Positions 25,100 to 36,289 of a stretch of 64,000 nucleotides of DNA are shown here, piece by piece. The notes under the pieces are model-generated. The model was not told the DNA's origin and made no database searches. It saw only the letters and a program-made list of their open reading frames with translations. The translations under genes were made by a program, and so were the position numbers. The stretch comes from Eucommia ulmoides (lineage: Eukaryota > Streptophyta > Magnoliopsida > Garryales > Eucommiaceae), in the NCBI GenBank assembly GCA_016647705.1, contig CM028339.1:21378803-21442802 (forward strand). Reading direction: 5' to 3'. How positions within the stretch are numbered: position 1 is the first letter of the stretch; each line of letters opens with the position of its first letter.

Positions 25100-25450
25100 C
25101 GAAGCATTTCCTCAGTGGTTCACTAATATATCAACCTTGAATTTGTTAGATGTTTCCGAAAAATCATTTCCCCAGTCCGAGCATTATTGGAAATCTATGG
25201 AGATTAGAGGAGCTAAAAATGAAGAACAATTCAATCAACGACGTTGCACCAGTAGAAATCACAAAATTCATCAACCAGTGAGTCCTCGATTTCAAATGAA
25301 ATGCATTCACATGTGAAATTCCATCATTTTTAACTGAAATAAGAGGATTAAAGTTCTTATCACTCGACAAAAATCAATTATCTAGCTCGATTAACTTTCG
25401 AGTTTCGGCAATCTCACAAAGCTTGAAACCCTTGATTTGAAAGAAAATAG
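25100..25450 (+). pseudogene. Captured leucine-rich-repeat gene fragment
   Basis: The plus strand carries broken reading frames with LRR wording: near 25,150-25,245 FPSPSIIGNLWRLEELKMKN, near 25,310-25,390 EIPSFLTEIRGLKFLSLDKN. The pattern of IP-x-x-IG/LxxLxxLxLxxN fits the extracellular LRRs of plant receptor-like proteins or kinases. At least two frames are needed and stops intervene, so it is a non-functional fragment. It lies on the opposite strand to the F-box/LRR fragment, so the CACTA element appears to have picked up two unrelated genes. Confidence 0.5.
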
Positions 25451-26489
25451 CGAAGAAAGGTAGACGTCCTTCCTAGTTGAATCGATCGAGGACAGATGAG
25501 ATGCATGAATAGAAAAGCAGTAGCTTAGGTGGCAAAGAGAATCATGTACAGAGATCTACTAAAATTAAGAGATAAACATTGAATAACAGATCCATACATA
25601 CAGAAGTAAATCCCACCCGAATCGGACGTGAAGTGATAATTAAACCACCAATCTAATAAGATAATAATACTACAGAAAAAAATATCATATATAGAGATCT
25701 ACTGAAATTAAGTGAGAAACGTTGAATAAATACCTTTATTTGAACTTTAGTGATCAATTCCTCCAAAAATCGTCAATTATCTGAGAAAAGGAAAAAAAAA
25801 AAAAAACAGATCGCATCAACGATGAATTAGAGCTTTGGAGATGTGTAATGAAGTACACATATGAATAATTGTAGAAAGATATATAACAAATATAGGGAAA
25901 ACAAACTTCTAATTTGAAAAACCCTAATTCGACGAAAAATTTACACAACCCTAATTAAAAAAAAAAAAAAACATTAAACCTGGCAAATATGGGAGAGATT
26001 GAGGGAGTATTGTTCGAATCGTCACTTGGATCTGGCGTTTTTGCTTCAGGATCGTGCGATTGGGGAAGTAGTCGGTGGCATGTATGCAAAACTATGAGAA
26101 AGACGAGAAGAGAGACCTCGAGATCGGCAGAGGTTGGAGAAGACGACAATGGCGATGACTGGAAAAGACGATGATGGTGACGGCCAAAGAAGAGAGAACG
26201 AAGTGAAGGCTGACGATGATGATGAAGGCTGAAGGTTTGGCGACGGTGATGGAGAAATCTCAGCGATTTCAAGATCGAGAGAGAGAGAGAGAGAGAGAGA
26301 GAGGCTTCGACTACTAGAGTGACGGCTAGGGTAGAGAATTGAGAGACCGTGAGAGTGTTTTGAGTGCCAACGAAAATGTGAAAAAGGATTTTGACGGGAG
26401 CGGGACCTAGCACCCTTTTTTTGGGAGGGTAAAGTTTAGCGCTACTTTTCCGTAAACACCCATTAATCTCAGTCATAAATAATAACTAT
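25451..26489. other. Remaining interior of the CACTA element
   Basis: There is no convincing gene. A 173-codon minus-strand frame (26,476-25,955) is low in complexity, contains a (GA)n/(TC)n run at 26,276-26,303 that yields Ser-Leu repeats, and ends in poly-Phe from a poly(A) run. It could be a captured 5' exon with promoter-like CT-rich DNA, but I would not call it a protein. Confidence 0.5.
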
Positions 26490-26676
26490 GATAAAACTTA
26501 CAACTTATTATAACGATTTAATAAAATAGTGAGATAAAAAATATTTGTTATCACATAATAAATTTTAAACGAGATTATATCTTATTTATATTATTACAAT
26601 CACAGTTTATTCAAAAAACGAGATGACTTATATTTACTAAGCGTGATAAAAAAAAACATTTTTTCTTGTAGTGGAA

Positions 26677-27575
26677 GGACGATTTAGAGGGTTGGAAACA
26701 GTTTGGAGGGATGGGATAGAGAGATTTGGGAGTATTTTGAAAAGATGTGGTGTTTTGGTGTTAGCAGGTTGGTTTTAAACAAACAGAGACCTTACCGCCG
26801 CAGCGGTGGGAATCACCGCTGTAACGGTGTGAGCGCCTTTTTAAAACCAAATGTTTCCTCTATTTCATTGCCTCGGCGGTGAAGCGCCTTTTCTAAAACA
26901 AAACTTTTTGCTGCTTCATTACTGCGGCGGTGGATTTCTCCGCTGCGGTGGTGAGGCGTTTGTGCTAAAACTTAACTTACTGTATTTTCACCGCCTCGGC
27001 AGTGCATCCAGCGCTGCGGCAGTGTGCCTGCTTCTGGATTTTCATTTTTTATTCAAGTTTTCACACATAGGCTCTACACCATGCATTTTCACTTTGCTTT
27101 TTCAACGACTTTAAGCGCACAATACATCTCCAATTATCCTCACTCCCGAATTTACCTCCAAACACGTTCCGAGACCAATTCGGCCTCCAAAAAAAAAATA
27201 GCAAAAATCGAGTAAAAATTGATACCCTCATTTTTGGATATAAAAAAATGTAACTTGTTTGATTTAGCATCCCTAGCTAGACTTGGTTGAGCATTTTTCA
27301 CCAAAATCCATCATAGACAAGGAATTTGGGAAAAAATGCTCTGTTGGATCACGATGGTATTGAAGTTGGATTCTTGTCTCTCTCCTTATCCTTTTCAACT
27401 TACACTCGATCTCGGGATCAAGAGTCAAGAATTTCAACTTCTTCTACAATGCATGCACTGTTTATCACAACTCACGAAAAAAATTAACAAAATAAATAAA
27501 AAGAAAATTAAAACAAAAGAATTGTCTGGATTAATATTCAACTACTTAGTCGCAATATCAACCAATTCAACATTG
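26677..27575 (-). other. Upstream internal region of element IV with GC-rich modules
   Basis: Contains a cluster of CACCGC/GCGGTG half-palindromes at 26,790-27,020 outside the LTR proper, for example TTACCGCCGCAGCGGTGGG near 26,793. No gag gene is visible between it and the primer site. Confidence 0.6.
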
Positions 27576-27593
27576 TCCCCGGCAACGGCGCCA
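27576..27593 (-). promoter_or_regulatory. Primer-binding site (tRNA-Asp) of element IV
   Basis: The plus strand reads TCCCCGGCAACGGCGCCA, a perfect copy of the tRNA-Asp 3' end including CCA, six bases before the LTR. It sets minus orientation. Confidence 0.9.
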
Positions 27594-27599
27594 AAAACT

Positions 27600-29117
27600 T
27601 GTACGGCGAAACGTTTGTTACAACGCTAGCATATTGACTACTAGCAAATGAACGAGACTTAGTTTTAATATAGTGGATCTTTTAAGATTGGATATTGTTC
27701 CCACAGGGACGGCTTGAATAAGTTGAATATTGTAATTGATATAGTCTCCTATTATCCAGACAGTTAAAGACATGATTCAAAATTAAACTAAGTTAAAGTA
27801 AGCTAAATTATAATTAGTAGGTTAATCCTAACTAAGTTGATTACCTAGGAATTGATTTCGTTCACTTAATACATGGTTGATTTCGTTTTAGTTAACATTA
27901 ATGGTGTCTATGGTATCCGACAATCTCGGTTCGTAAACTCCTTCGCCACCTCTTCCGAGTGTAAGACGGGTGAATACGCGATTTCGTGTCAACGAATAGG
28001 TCCCCCTCAATGTCTTAACGACCCTAGGCCGCATGAGTCTTGCCCCAACGTCATCGATTGCACACTAACTAACGCCTTCCCGAGTCGTTAGATCGTAACG
28101 ATATGTTTACTCTAGTCCGAATCCAGGGTTACCTCTTCCGAGCGTCAAACCCTAAATTCTCAAATTCAACCCTAATACCTTAACAAGCATATTAAAGTGG
28201 TCATAAAATGATGAACACGATCGGATTTAAACACAAACAATCGTTAAAGAAACATATATTCCATCAACCTAGTATTTACACAACTACACCGATCCCTAGT
28301 TAATATTTATCTAATTTATTGTGATCTTGACCATATAAGCATTAATACAAAAGATATTCATCATTATTTACAATAAAACATTAAATTACAAAGAGAGAAA
28401 TAAAGAGAGAAAGATCAAATGTTAAAGTAGAGTGGTTTCCACTTTCGCCGAAAATCGATCCGCCAATGTTTCCTCTTTTTCGGATGATAAATATCCTCTT
28501 CAAGAATGGCTAAGGATCACCTCCTAAGGTTAGGGGCGTCCAACAATGTCCAGACCTCCCAAGAGGCTTTAATGGACATGGGAGAATGGGTATTTATAGG
28601 TGCAAGGCTTCAAAATATCTAAAAAGATCTTCTTTCTGTTTGCAGAGTGACCGTCGCAGTGGTGGGGATCAGCGCCGCGGCGGTGGGTATGTCGGCCAGC
28701 TTTCCAAAACATACTAATCATTCATCGCCTAGGCTGTGATTTTATCTGCCTAGGCGATGGTTAATTCGATTCAATCTTCGCCGCGGCATTGGATATGAGC
28801 GCCACGGCGGTGGAACAGCTCCAACTCTCTGACTCTTCTTTGCCTAGGTGGTGGTTCTTATTCATTTTTCAGCAGTCTTCTACATCTCACCACCTCAACG
28901 GTGGCTTCTTCGCCGCGGCGGTGGACCTTGTGATCTTGAAACCTTGTTTCTTCATCATTTCTTCACCGTTTTCCCACCGTTTTCGCTCGTTTATCGCTTA
29001 TTTGCGTCCCTACACCTAAATTACATAAAAACTAACAAAAACACAATTAAATATAACTAATTCACTCAAAAACTACCAAATCCGATTTAGAAGTATGTAG
29101 ATATTTTACACCTATCA
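27600..29117 (-). repeat. 5' LTR of element IV
   Basis: Plus-strand start TGTACGGCGAAACG, end ...TTTTACACCTATCA. It holds a large GC-palindrome cluster at 28,650-28,930, with CGCCGCGGCG at 28,673-28,682 and again at 28,911-28,920, and CATCGCCTAGGC-type modules between. A TATTTATAGG-type TATA lies near 28,588. Confidence 0.85.
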
Positions 29118-29122
29118 AGGAC

Positions 29123-30270
29123 CGAGATCACTACTCAAAGCTTGCTACAGGGATTATATATGAAGTATGAGTCCTTAGTTGCCAGAGTGAAAATTAAAAA
29201 AAAAAAATTGATTATCTCGACACTGTTAGCTAAACCAACATTTGTTACCCACCATTGGCTAACATTTGTCTTTCTGATATTTCTTTTCTCCCTTCTTTGA
29301 GTCATCTTGGGAAGGCCTATTCCAGTTTACTTCATTTCAAGATGAAAGCGACAAATCAGAACCATTGGAGAAACATTAGGTAGCATACAGGGCCTAGGTA
29401 ATCCTAATAGCAATCTTAGAAAAATTCAAATATCGAAACTTGATGGAATTGAGCTAGACAACTTTGGATAACAAAGTACTAAGATGATCGTTCCAAATTC
29501 TTGTTAAAATTGTAATTACCATATTCCAAAACTTCTCAAATTTAAAAGATTATGACAACAAACAAACGTTTGAATACTTGAATATGAAGATTAAATAATG
29601 CTTTAGTTAAATAATCCTGTAAGAGATGAAGAGGGCACATACGAAGGCACGATAAGGACAATAACTTAAGATAATGAAATTAAAACTAAGGAGAATTTAA
29701 GAAGATGAAAGGAATGAGAATTAGCCTAAAAAAGATTTGCTGTCCCAAAAATCGAAAATGCTGGATTTAAATAATTTGAGGAAGTCAAAAGTACGATAAA
29801 GAAGAAAGCACGTAAGAAAGCAGGAGTTATGTTGTCTGAAGAGAATAGACGGTATTTTTGTTAAGATTCTCAAGTCGAGGAGAACTAAAACAGATAACAG
29901 TAATTTTTCCCATTTAAAGAACAATGAAGGTTACCTTTAGATGGCTAAAGCCAAAGAGAATTTAACCCAACTCACAAAAATAAAAAAAAAGAACCATAAT
30001 AACAATGATAATGAAAATAGGAGAACAACGACACAGGAATCTCATATATGTAATAATTAAGATTGTTAGCTAAACCTTTCATAGGACTCAAAAGGAACGG
30101 AACTAAAAAACGAACAAGGAATGTAAATTTTACAAACTAGTACTAGGTAGAACTATTAATGTCTTAAATGTAGAAAAACGAAATACAAATTTACCGATCA
30201 CAAGCATCAGGTAACTGACGATAGGGATAAATTCATAGACCTCACATAATCTAGAGCCTCCAAACAGGCA
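29123..30270. other. Old-layer sequence right of element IV, no clear gene
   Basis: Continuation of 18,021-19,043. AT-rich, with charged-peptide traces on the plus strand near 29,120-29,220. No recognisable domain. Confidence 0.5.
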
Positions 30271-30275
30271 CAGAT

Positions 30276-31535
30276 CTAGTAAAACTCTTCCTCTGAGAAA
30301 TCCGAAGGGTAATTCGAAGTAGATGAAGTATCTCCTATCGGTAGAGAATGAACCTTAGCCACAGATGTCTCAATAGACCACGAGATCACTGGCAGAAAAT
30401 GACGATCCATCAAGACCATATACTCTAAATCAGCAGAAGGATGGGCCAAAAATGGCATCCTGTTCGAAGTCAAACGCCACCATTCCCACTAAGCATATGC
30501 CAAATATCTTGAGCCTCATTCCCTAATTAAAAGGTACATCGTGCTATGACTATACTGTAATCCATGGGAATATGTTGTGTTCGACCGAACTGGCGAATAA
30601 CTCAAAAATGGGGATATAAGGGATACAACCTCTAAATCCAAGAAGAGGGATAAATGATATATCTACGTAATCCAAATATATGTGTATGAAGATCATACAG
30701 CAAGTAGTCCATACCAGATCCGAGCTGACAATCTCCAAAATAAGTAACACCTAGTCCGGAGGATATTGAAGTCGCTGTGTAATCAAGGGAAAATGAGAGG
30801 ATAGTCGATTCATTATCGGTTCTTGCAAACACCAGACTGTTAGAGGTAATTTAATAAAGTGACAAATAAGACATATCTGCAACAATTCACAACTCCCAAA
30901 AAATTAGTGACCACCGGCTTAGCCAGAATAACCATCTGGCCTAAAAAATCAGTTCCCTTCCAAGGGAATAATGTCTCCTATAGTAACAAGGCCATCAACA
31001 TAATCATTCGACACTCGCTCCAATACTTGTAACTATTCCACATGTTTTTGTAACACCGGTATCTCTGATCATCTGAAAATCATTGTTGGAGTGTTTCAAA
31101 CTCTAGAGAATCCTAGGCAACATTCGAGCAAAGCAATAGATGTTTCCATTTGACACCAAGATCTTGGGATAAACAAGTCTTCGACGATGTTACCGAAAAG
31201 TGAGAGATCTCTCTTGATAAGGGCAGTCGAAGCAAGAAAGATAGCTCATCTAAGCAAGGGGTTAGCTTGACTGATCTGATGCAAAAGAATTAGGTTACTG
31301 GAACCCAAAGGCATACCAGAGCCCGAAGAAGTAGCCCATCCTCTGTGACATGGTGAAGCTCTATGATGTATCCGAGATTTGTCCTAAGAAGTTCCATCTT
31401 GGTCGTAGTCAGCAACTCTAACCAGTCCAACAAAGAAAAATGGCTAGGCTGATGAAATAAAAAATTTGAGACAAATTGATGACACTCTGGATGGAGTCTC
31501 CTGGAAAACATTAACTCAAGAAAGGTGTCATCCAC
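30276..31535 (-). pseudogene. DUF7745-like relic, antisense inside the old Tat-type layer
   Basis: The minus strand carries open stretches at 31,535-31,290, 30,832-30,550 and 30,473-30,276. They contain LLRTNLGYIIELHHV, DGLLLRALVCLWVPVT, and FIPLLGFRGCIPYIPIFELF. These fit, in that order, the plant-specific DUF7745 type as I remember it: a GNLAxLLxxxV helix, LLxALVxFWDPxxRCF, LTPTLEEY, and a WVPLLGPWGxxxYAPLLVxRQF block near the end. Such proteins accompany Gypsy elements in many plants; their role is unknown. The copy is broken, with perhaps ten or more breaks. Tat-lineage elements are known to carry extra antisense ORFs, which would explain the strand. Confidence 0.5.
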
Positions 31536-31619
31536 TAGTATACAAAAGCGAGGTATGTCAAGTGCATTTTTAATTTTTTTTTTTAAATTTGCTTAATTTT
31601 TATTTGGAAATAGTCCTAG

Positions 31620-31780
31620 CTGTCCAGATTAAGCAGCATCATTGCTAGGCTTCCCCACTTTCGGGAAAGAGATAGTTCGGCCTGGTGATCGGCCTCTTTT
31701 GGTGAAAAGGTGGGCCAATCTCTTTCCCTTCTTCGGAGAAGAAGGGCAGCGCCCGAGGCAACCCGACATAATGAATATTG
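31620..31780. other. GC-richer island of unknown origin
   Basis: About 160 bp with markedly higher GC than its AT-rich flanks, containing CTTCTCCGAAGAAG-like inverted repeats around 31,728-31,745 and a CCCGAGGCAACCCG segment. It could be an organelle-derived insert or the spacer of the two antisense relics; nothing decides between these. Confidence 0.3.
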
Positions 31781-32199
31781 ATACAACAAGGAAAATCCCA
31801 CACATAAATTTTGTTTATCATGATTGCTATTGATTAAGTTTACAGATAGTAGATTTTTTTTTGCTATATTTTGAAAAACGTTAGCATAGGTTGATTTAGA
31901 AAAAAAAAAATGCTGCTAATTTATAAGTGAAAAAGTGCTTTTTTAGATAAGAAATTACACTAGCCACATTTCACCACTGCTAACAATAATAGACTAAGGT
32001 AATACAGATACTCCCCATAAACAAAGATAGTAATTAAAGGAAAAAAGATACATAAGTAAAAATATATGATACCTGATCCTGAACAAGCTGATAAATAGAC
32101 AACAAAGATACCCACAATAGTACAAACATGTCAAAAAAAAATGTACAATAAAAATATCGACACCTATCAAAGGTCTGGCATCAATCAATCTGTAGCTCT

Positions 32200-34280
32200 T
32201 CTAAGCCCCCTATCGATGGGGTCGGCATCGCAAATGGGATCGAAGTCCCCAAATCGGTCGCAAACTGCACTGTACCAGGAGTGGGAGTACGAGCCTCAAG
32301 GGAAGGAATAGGAATCTGAAGAGAAGTCGGGCGACCTCCTTATGAAAATCGTCACTATCTTAACGTCGCTGCTTGCACTCCTCCCTAAAAGCATATCTCT
32401 CTGATCTAACAGCATCCAGCTCAACAACAGGAATTACCACCTCGTCACTACGACCCGCTTAGAAATCTAGCACTCTGTGGCCTAATATAGTACCACCCAC
32501 AAGGTGGGCTATGTTTTTCTGCAGGCCCATAGATACTCGTGAGAACAACTGAATATACCTCTCCTCAGGAATAGGCAGAGTAACCCAAATGTCTGTAGGA
32601 GTGTCTGGATCAAATATATCGATATCAGCAAAATCAGTGTAAGGCCTAAATCACATGGAAAGAGGCTGAGAAATCTGGCGTGACTCTCTAGGAAGTTCTG
32701 GCGATGCTTGCTTACCCATATACATCGCCCACATAGATGGCCCTCTAAAGCAACAGTGCTAAACTAATAATCTCCTCTTAGGAAGCATATCTGGTCAGCG
32801 AGGATCTTGGTGGTACGGCTGCCAAATAATGTCAACATGGGTCAAGAACTTTAACCGGGTGCGAGCCACCACGTGATCCCTAAAGGATGAGCTCTCTTCT
32901 AAAATCGAACAGTGCCATTTTGCCCCTTGGAGAAGCTATCCTCTGACATAGAAAATGGGTGGCAGGAGAGAATAAACTCGTACGCCTAGTACTGCACCAT
33001 GAAAAATACAAAAGTAATTAAGGAAAATAGAAAAGACAAAAAAGAGAAAAATTAAAGATATGAGGAAAAATGAACTCATAGGTAGAAACTCCCAAAACCT
33101 ATTCATACTGCCGACCCAAGTCGACACATGTATAAGCATAGCTGCCAGGAAAGCTATGAAGGTGAAGCTCCCGTAGTTGTAATTAGCTAAACTGTCTTAA
33201 GTCACTTAGAGTCCCTATAATTTGGAAAGGAATGGTAGTGCTCACCAAAGCCATAAAAGTACCACCGAAGAATCGGAGAAACATGATACTGCAGTACTAA
33301 TCCCTCAGCTCAGGGTCCTCAGGAGTAGGGGCCTCGAAAGTCATCTCATGCACCAGACGATTATGTCAAATGTACTCACCAGTCCTCAAGTCTGAAGGAA
33401 TATCACCAAGGAGCTCATCTACCCTCGCCCAAGAAGTTTGCTGCAGGGGCATGACTCGGCTAAGGAAGTGCATCCTAGTGATTATTGCCTAATCAAGAAA
33501 CGTCGGCACTAACTTTCCGTAATCAAATGCAGAGAATTCATAGAGGAAAACCAGTGCTCTATCGGGGCGTTCAGATATCCATTTTCTATACGGGAATCCT
33601 GAAGAGTGATGAAGTCTTTAAAGCCGCAGCCATGGAGGAAGGAACAGTAGTCAGGATACATCTTCCTCGCATAAAGAGTACAAAAAGATAACCAGGACCC
33701 TCAAAAGTTTTGATTATACAAGGGGTCTACCAATACGTAAGTCAACACATGAAGCAAGAAGATATCGTTTTCATTTAGAATAAAAGGTAAAATCGGAAAG
33801 GGTTTAGTTGAGAACCTAGGCCGCATACAGGTGTATGGAAGGGTGATGCCGGAGGTCTTCCAGTAGAGACCAATCTGCTGACACTATGTGCTGAAGTCGC
33901 CCCACATCAAGGGTTAGGGTTCTATCACAGAAAGGCCGGGGTATAAAATTACCAGGCTCGAAATCATCTCTAGGGAAATCCTTTGGAAGGCCTCCCTCAG
34001 GCACCTCATCTTATGAAGGGAAGTAATTCGGATCCGCAGCCCTCTCAACTTCATTAGAAAGGCCAACCGAGGAATAACCCGTAGAGGTACTAGATGACCC
34101 GGCCATTGAATGGTCAGTAAGTCGGGGCTCTCGTAGAGTCTTCTCAGTAGTGGAAGAAGAAGGTGCGGGCACATCATCAAAAATCCAGAGTGCTAATACC
34201 CTAGGCCGACCTCGAGCGTGCTTCAAAGTGAGCCCTCTAATAGGGGTATCAGGGGCCTTGCCCTTCCCAAGAGAGCAGGA
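32200..34280 (-). pseudogene. Plant mobile domain (PMD-like) relic, antisense in the old layer
   Basis: Reading the minus strand from about 34,280 down: a basic, Ser/Pro-rich N-terminal part with KHARGRPRVLAL; a middle part with a YLNAPIEHWF-like phrase where PMD proteins have ALVERWRPETHTF; and, near 32,900-32,700, LKFLTHVDIIWQPY, where PMD proteins have the WxPY motif. Near 32,700-32,500 comes a long tail with IWVTLPIPEERYIQLF. The PMD is found in host genes, in MULEs and in Gypsy elements of plants. Given the Tat-like surroundings I read it as the antisense ORF of that element. It is broken, with many breaks. Spliced introns may also account for some gaps between readable parts. Confidence 0.5.
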
Positions 34281-35500
34281 TTGGCAGCCACCATCACTAG
34301 AAGAGCCTACTGTTGATATAAAATCGTCTAGAAAGAATTAAAAGTCACGTTCTATTATTTAGACTTTTGATTTATGGGTAGAGTTGGGAATTTAGAGGTC
34401 ACAAATCGATCTTTGGAAGGCACATCTAATTCACCGCTTTCAATATTCTGAAGAGCCTTTTGTGGACGACCAAGGCGAACCTCTAAATAACCTACCATTA
34501 GCCGAACACGAGGAGCGAGGAGAATGAGTTAATCTCTCCAATGTCGATAGGTACATCTCATTTTCTTTAAACTAAACGCATCTCATTCGTTATCTAACCC
34601 TAGCGTGAAATCAAGAAATTGAAGTTCAAAGCTCCAGCCCCTAAAATTGAGATATACCAAAATTTTTGCAAACCCATCTCACAATGGAGAAACATAGCAA
34701 CAATGAAATTTAAGAAAACTAATTAGCCGTCAATAACTTATAACGATAGGCACGCAATATGCAAGAATCTAAAAAAAAAAAAAACTTGTCATAAATCAAA
34801 AAATAAATCTTAAGACAATTTTGAAGAGTAAAGTCTTTTAAGAAAAAACCAAAATGAAGTTGCATTATAATTGCATTACGATTTCATGTGATGAGAAGAT
34901 CAAAACAAAGGCAACTACAAGTGTTTAAACAAAACAATCTAAACACACTTACCCTAAAAGTGGGAAATGTGAATGATTTGTCCAAAAACGAGCAAGATTT
35001 TGGACCCACACATGTGAACGATTTCGAACAATAATTAATGCACAAACTACCTTTCAAATTTGTACAAGCATCATATACATGCATTATCAAAGATAAGAAC
35101 AAGAAAAATGACAACATATCCATACCCAAAGAAGCAAAATCGCCATTACACTTGGGGTATGGAATAAAACTATTTACTTTCTCTATAAACTGTATAATAA
35201 CCTTAAATTAACACATTCCATTCATGATTCAAACAATAAACTACATTGGCATGCATAGGTTTCAAAAGGAAAAAGAGATTTAAGGAAACGGAGAAAACCC
35301 TGACTTGAGGGTGATGAAAATCCAAGAAATCTTGATAAAACCAATTGGGAAGTTGATTAATCATCTCAAACTAACCTTTTGATGTCATAAATTCAAGAAA
35401 ATCAAGTGGAAATAGCAAAATCCGGTAGGAATCGTTCAAGAACCCTTGGTCTCCCCCTCTCTCCCCTGCTTTTTCAAAACAGACATACCATCTATGTCTG
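34281..35500 (-). other. Probable leader region of the antisense PMD relic
   Basis: About 1.2 kb without a recognised coding region, between the TATA-like box at 35,501-35,508 and the first readable codons near 34,280. A leader with an intron would fit, but no splice pair is convincing. Confidence 0.3.
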
Positions 35501-35508
35501 TATTTATA
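35501..35508 (-). promoter_or_regulatory. TATA-like box for the antisense unit
   Basis: The minus strand reads TATAAATAC, followed 30-70 bp downstream by a purine-rich GGGAGAGAGGGGG stretch that resembles a plant 5' leader. It faces the minus-strand PMD-like relic. Confidence 0.35.
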
Positions 35509-36285
35509 AGACAACCCTGTGCATTGGCTAATGGACAAGGTTGCAGAAATTATATTTTTCACATGTTCTTGTTAAAAATAATTTTTTTCTGATTTTTTAA
35601 AATTTTATTCGAAAAATTTAAAATGCGGTAAAAGAAATAATACAACCTTACCTCGAGATGTGTGGAGTATTATAAGGCTTGTTAGAATCAACACATTAGG
35701 CATGTTTAAATCATTTCACGTCCTATCGTCATAAAAGTAGGACAATTAAGGTGAAATAAAAAAAGTAAGGTCAAATTGAAGCAAGATCAAATCATGTTAA
35801 TTCATAATGAAAAATGTTTGGCAGATGAATTTTATTTATAAAATACTTATCAAAATCATGACAATTTAAATGGCCCAGGTGTTGAACCTATAGGCAAATT
35901 CTAGAATTGATTTCTTATTTCGAAAAAAAAATTCCCTCTCCACCCGATAATACGCCGGTGAGCATGTTTACGAATTCATCACATTCACTTTGAATTCATT
36001 TTTATCACCTCTGATAAAAGTGAGATGAACTGACTTAGGTTCTCTTACAGTGGCTAATCTGTCTTCTCCTCAGCCAGAAAGCTAGGACATATTTTACATC
36101 GGTTACATTCTTAGTTTCACGATAGGAGATGTCGGATTTGATTCCTCACGGGACATATCCATTCACTTGCCCCAGTTAAAGTCTGGGGTACATTTCACCA
36201 TATTTAGGATTTGTCTAAGGGAATCCATGTTTGGTTTTATCTTGGGTTGTAGACTATGATGCCTTGATAAATAAAATCATCACTA
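35509..36285. other. No gene seen
   Basis: AT-rich sequence without repeats or coding potential that I can support. It lies between the antisense promoter-like site and the 3' tandem arrays. Confidence 0.5.
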
Positions 36286-36289
36286 AGCC

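Larger units (their letters stand above)
23631..26673. mobile_element. Non-autonomous CACTA (En/Spm-like) DNA transposon
   Basis: Seen: the left end reads CACTACAAGGAAAAAGGG and the right end, on the minus strand, CACTACAAGAAAAAATG. The trinucleotide GAA flanks both ends (23,628-23,630 and 26,674-26,676). CACTA elements have CACTA termini, subterminal repeats and 3-bp duplications. Subterminal TTATCACGGTT/AACCGTGATAA units recur in both orientations: a near-perfect inverted pair at 23,646-23,679, further copies to about 23,970, and again at 26,490-26,655. No transposase frame is visible in the 3.04 kb. Pieces of host-like genes (F-box/LRR and LRR) occupy the middle. It inserted into element IV, so it is younger than that element. 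Confidence 0.88.
19044..29117 (-). mobile_element. Element IV: Gypsy (Athila-like) LTR element containing a CACTA element
   Basis: Seen: LTRs at 19,044-20,295 and 27,600-29,117 in the same orientation, a perfect tRNA-Asp primer site complement at 27,576-27,593, a polypurine tract at 20,296-20,315, and flanking pentamers AGGAT and AGGAC (four of five match). The internal region carries a relic of the 'putative plant transposon protein' type and a GC-rich palindromic block. A CACTA element sits inside. No reverse transcriptase is seen. The element is broken, with several breaks. It inserted in the old Tat-type layer, between 19,043 and 29,123. Confidence 0.85.

Noticed and set aside
25955-26476. 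173-codon frame on the minus strand, the longest uninterrupted frame in the CACTA element
   Set aside because: Composition is driven by a (GA)n microsatellite and a poly(A) run (Ser-Leu repeats, poly-Phe end). No domain wording, and it begins in the subterminal region of the transposon.
27576-27593. Perfect match to the 3' end of tRNA-Asp
   Set aside because: Only 18 bases, six bases from an LTR edge, with no cloverleaf around it. It is a primer-binding site, not a tRNA gene. The same holds for 6,194-6,211, 10,232-10,249 and 14,880-14,897.
36102-36110. A GTTACATTC match far from the MULE-like element
   Set aside because: A single 9-mer in an AT-rich 56-kb stretch is what chance allows. It has no neighbours and no extended TGTTGAATGTAACA context.
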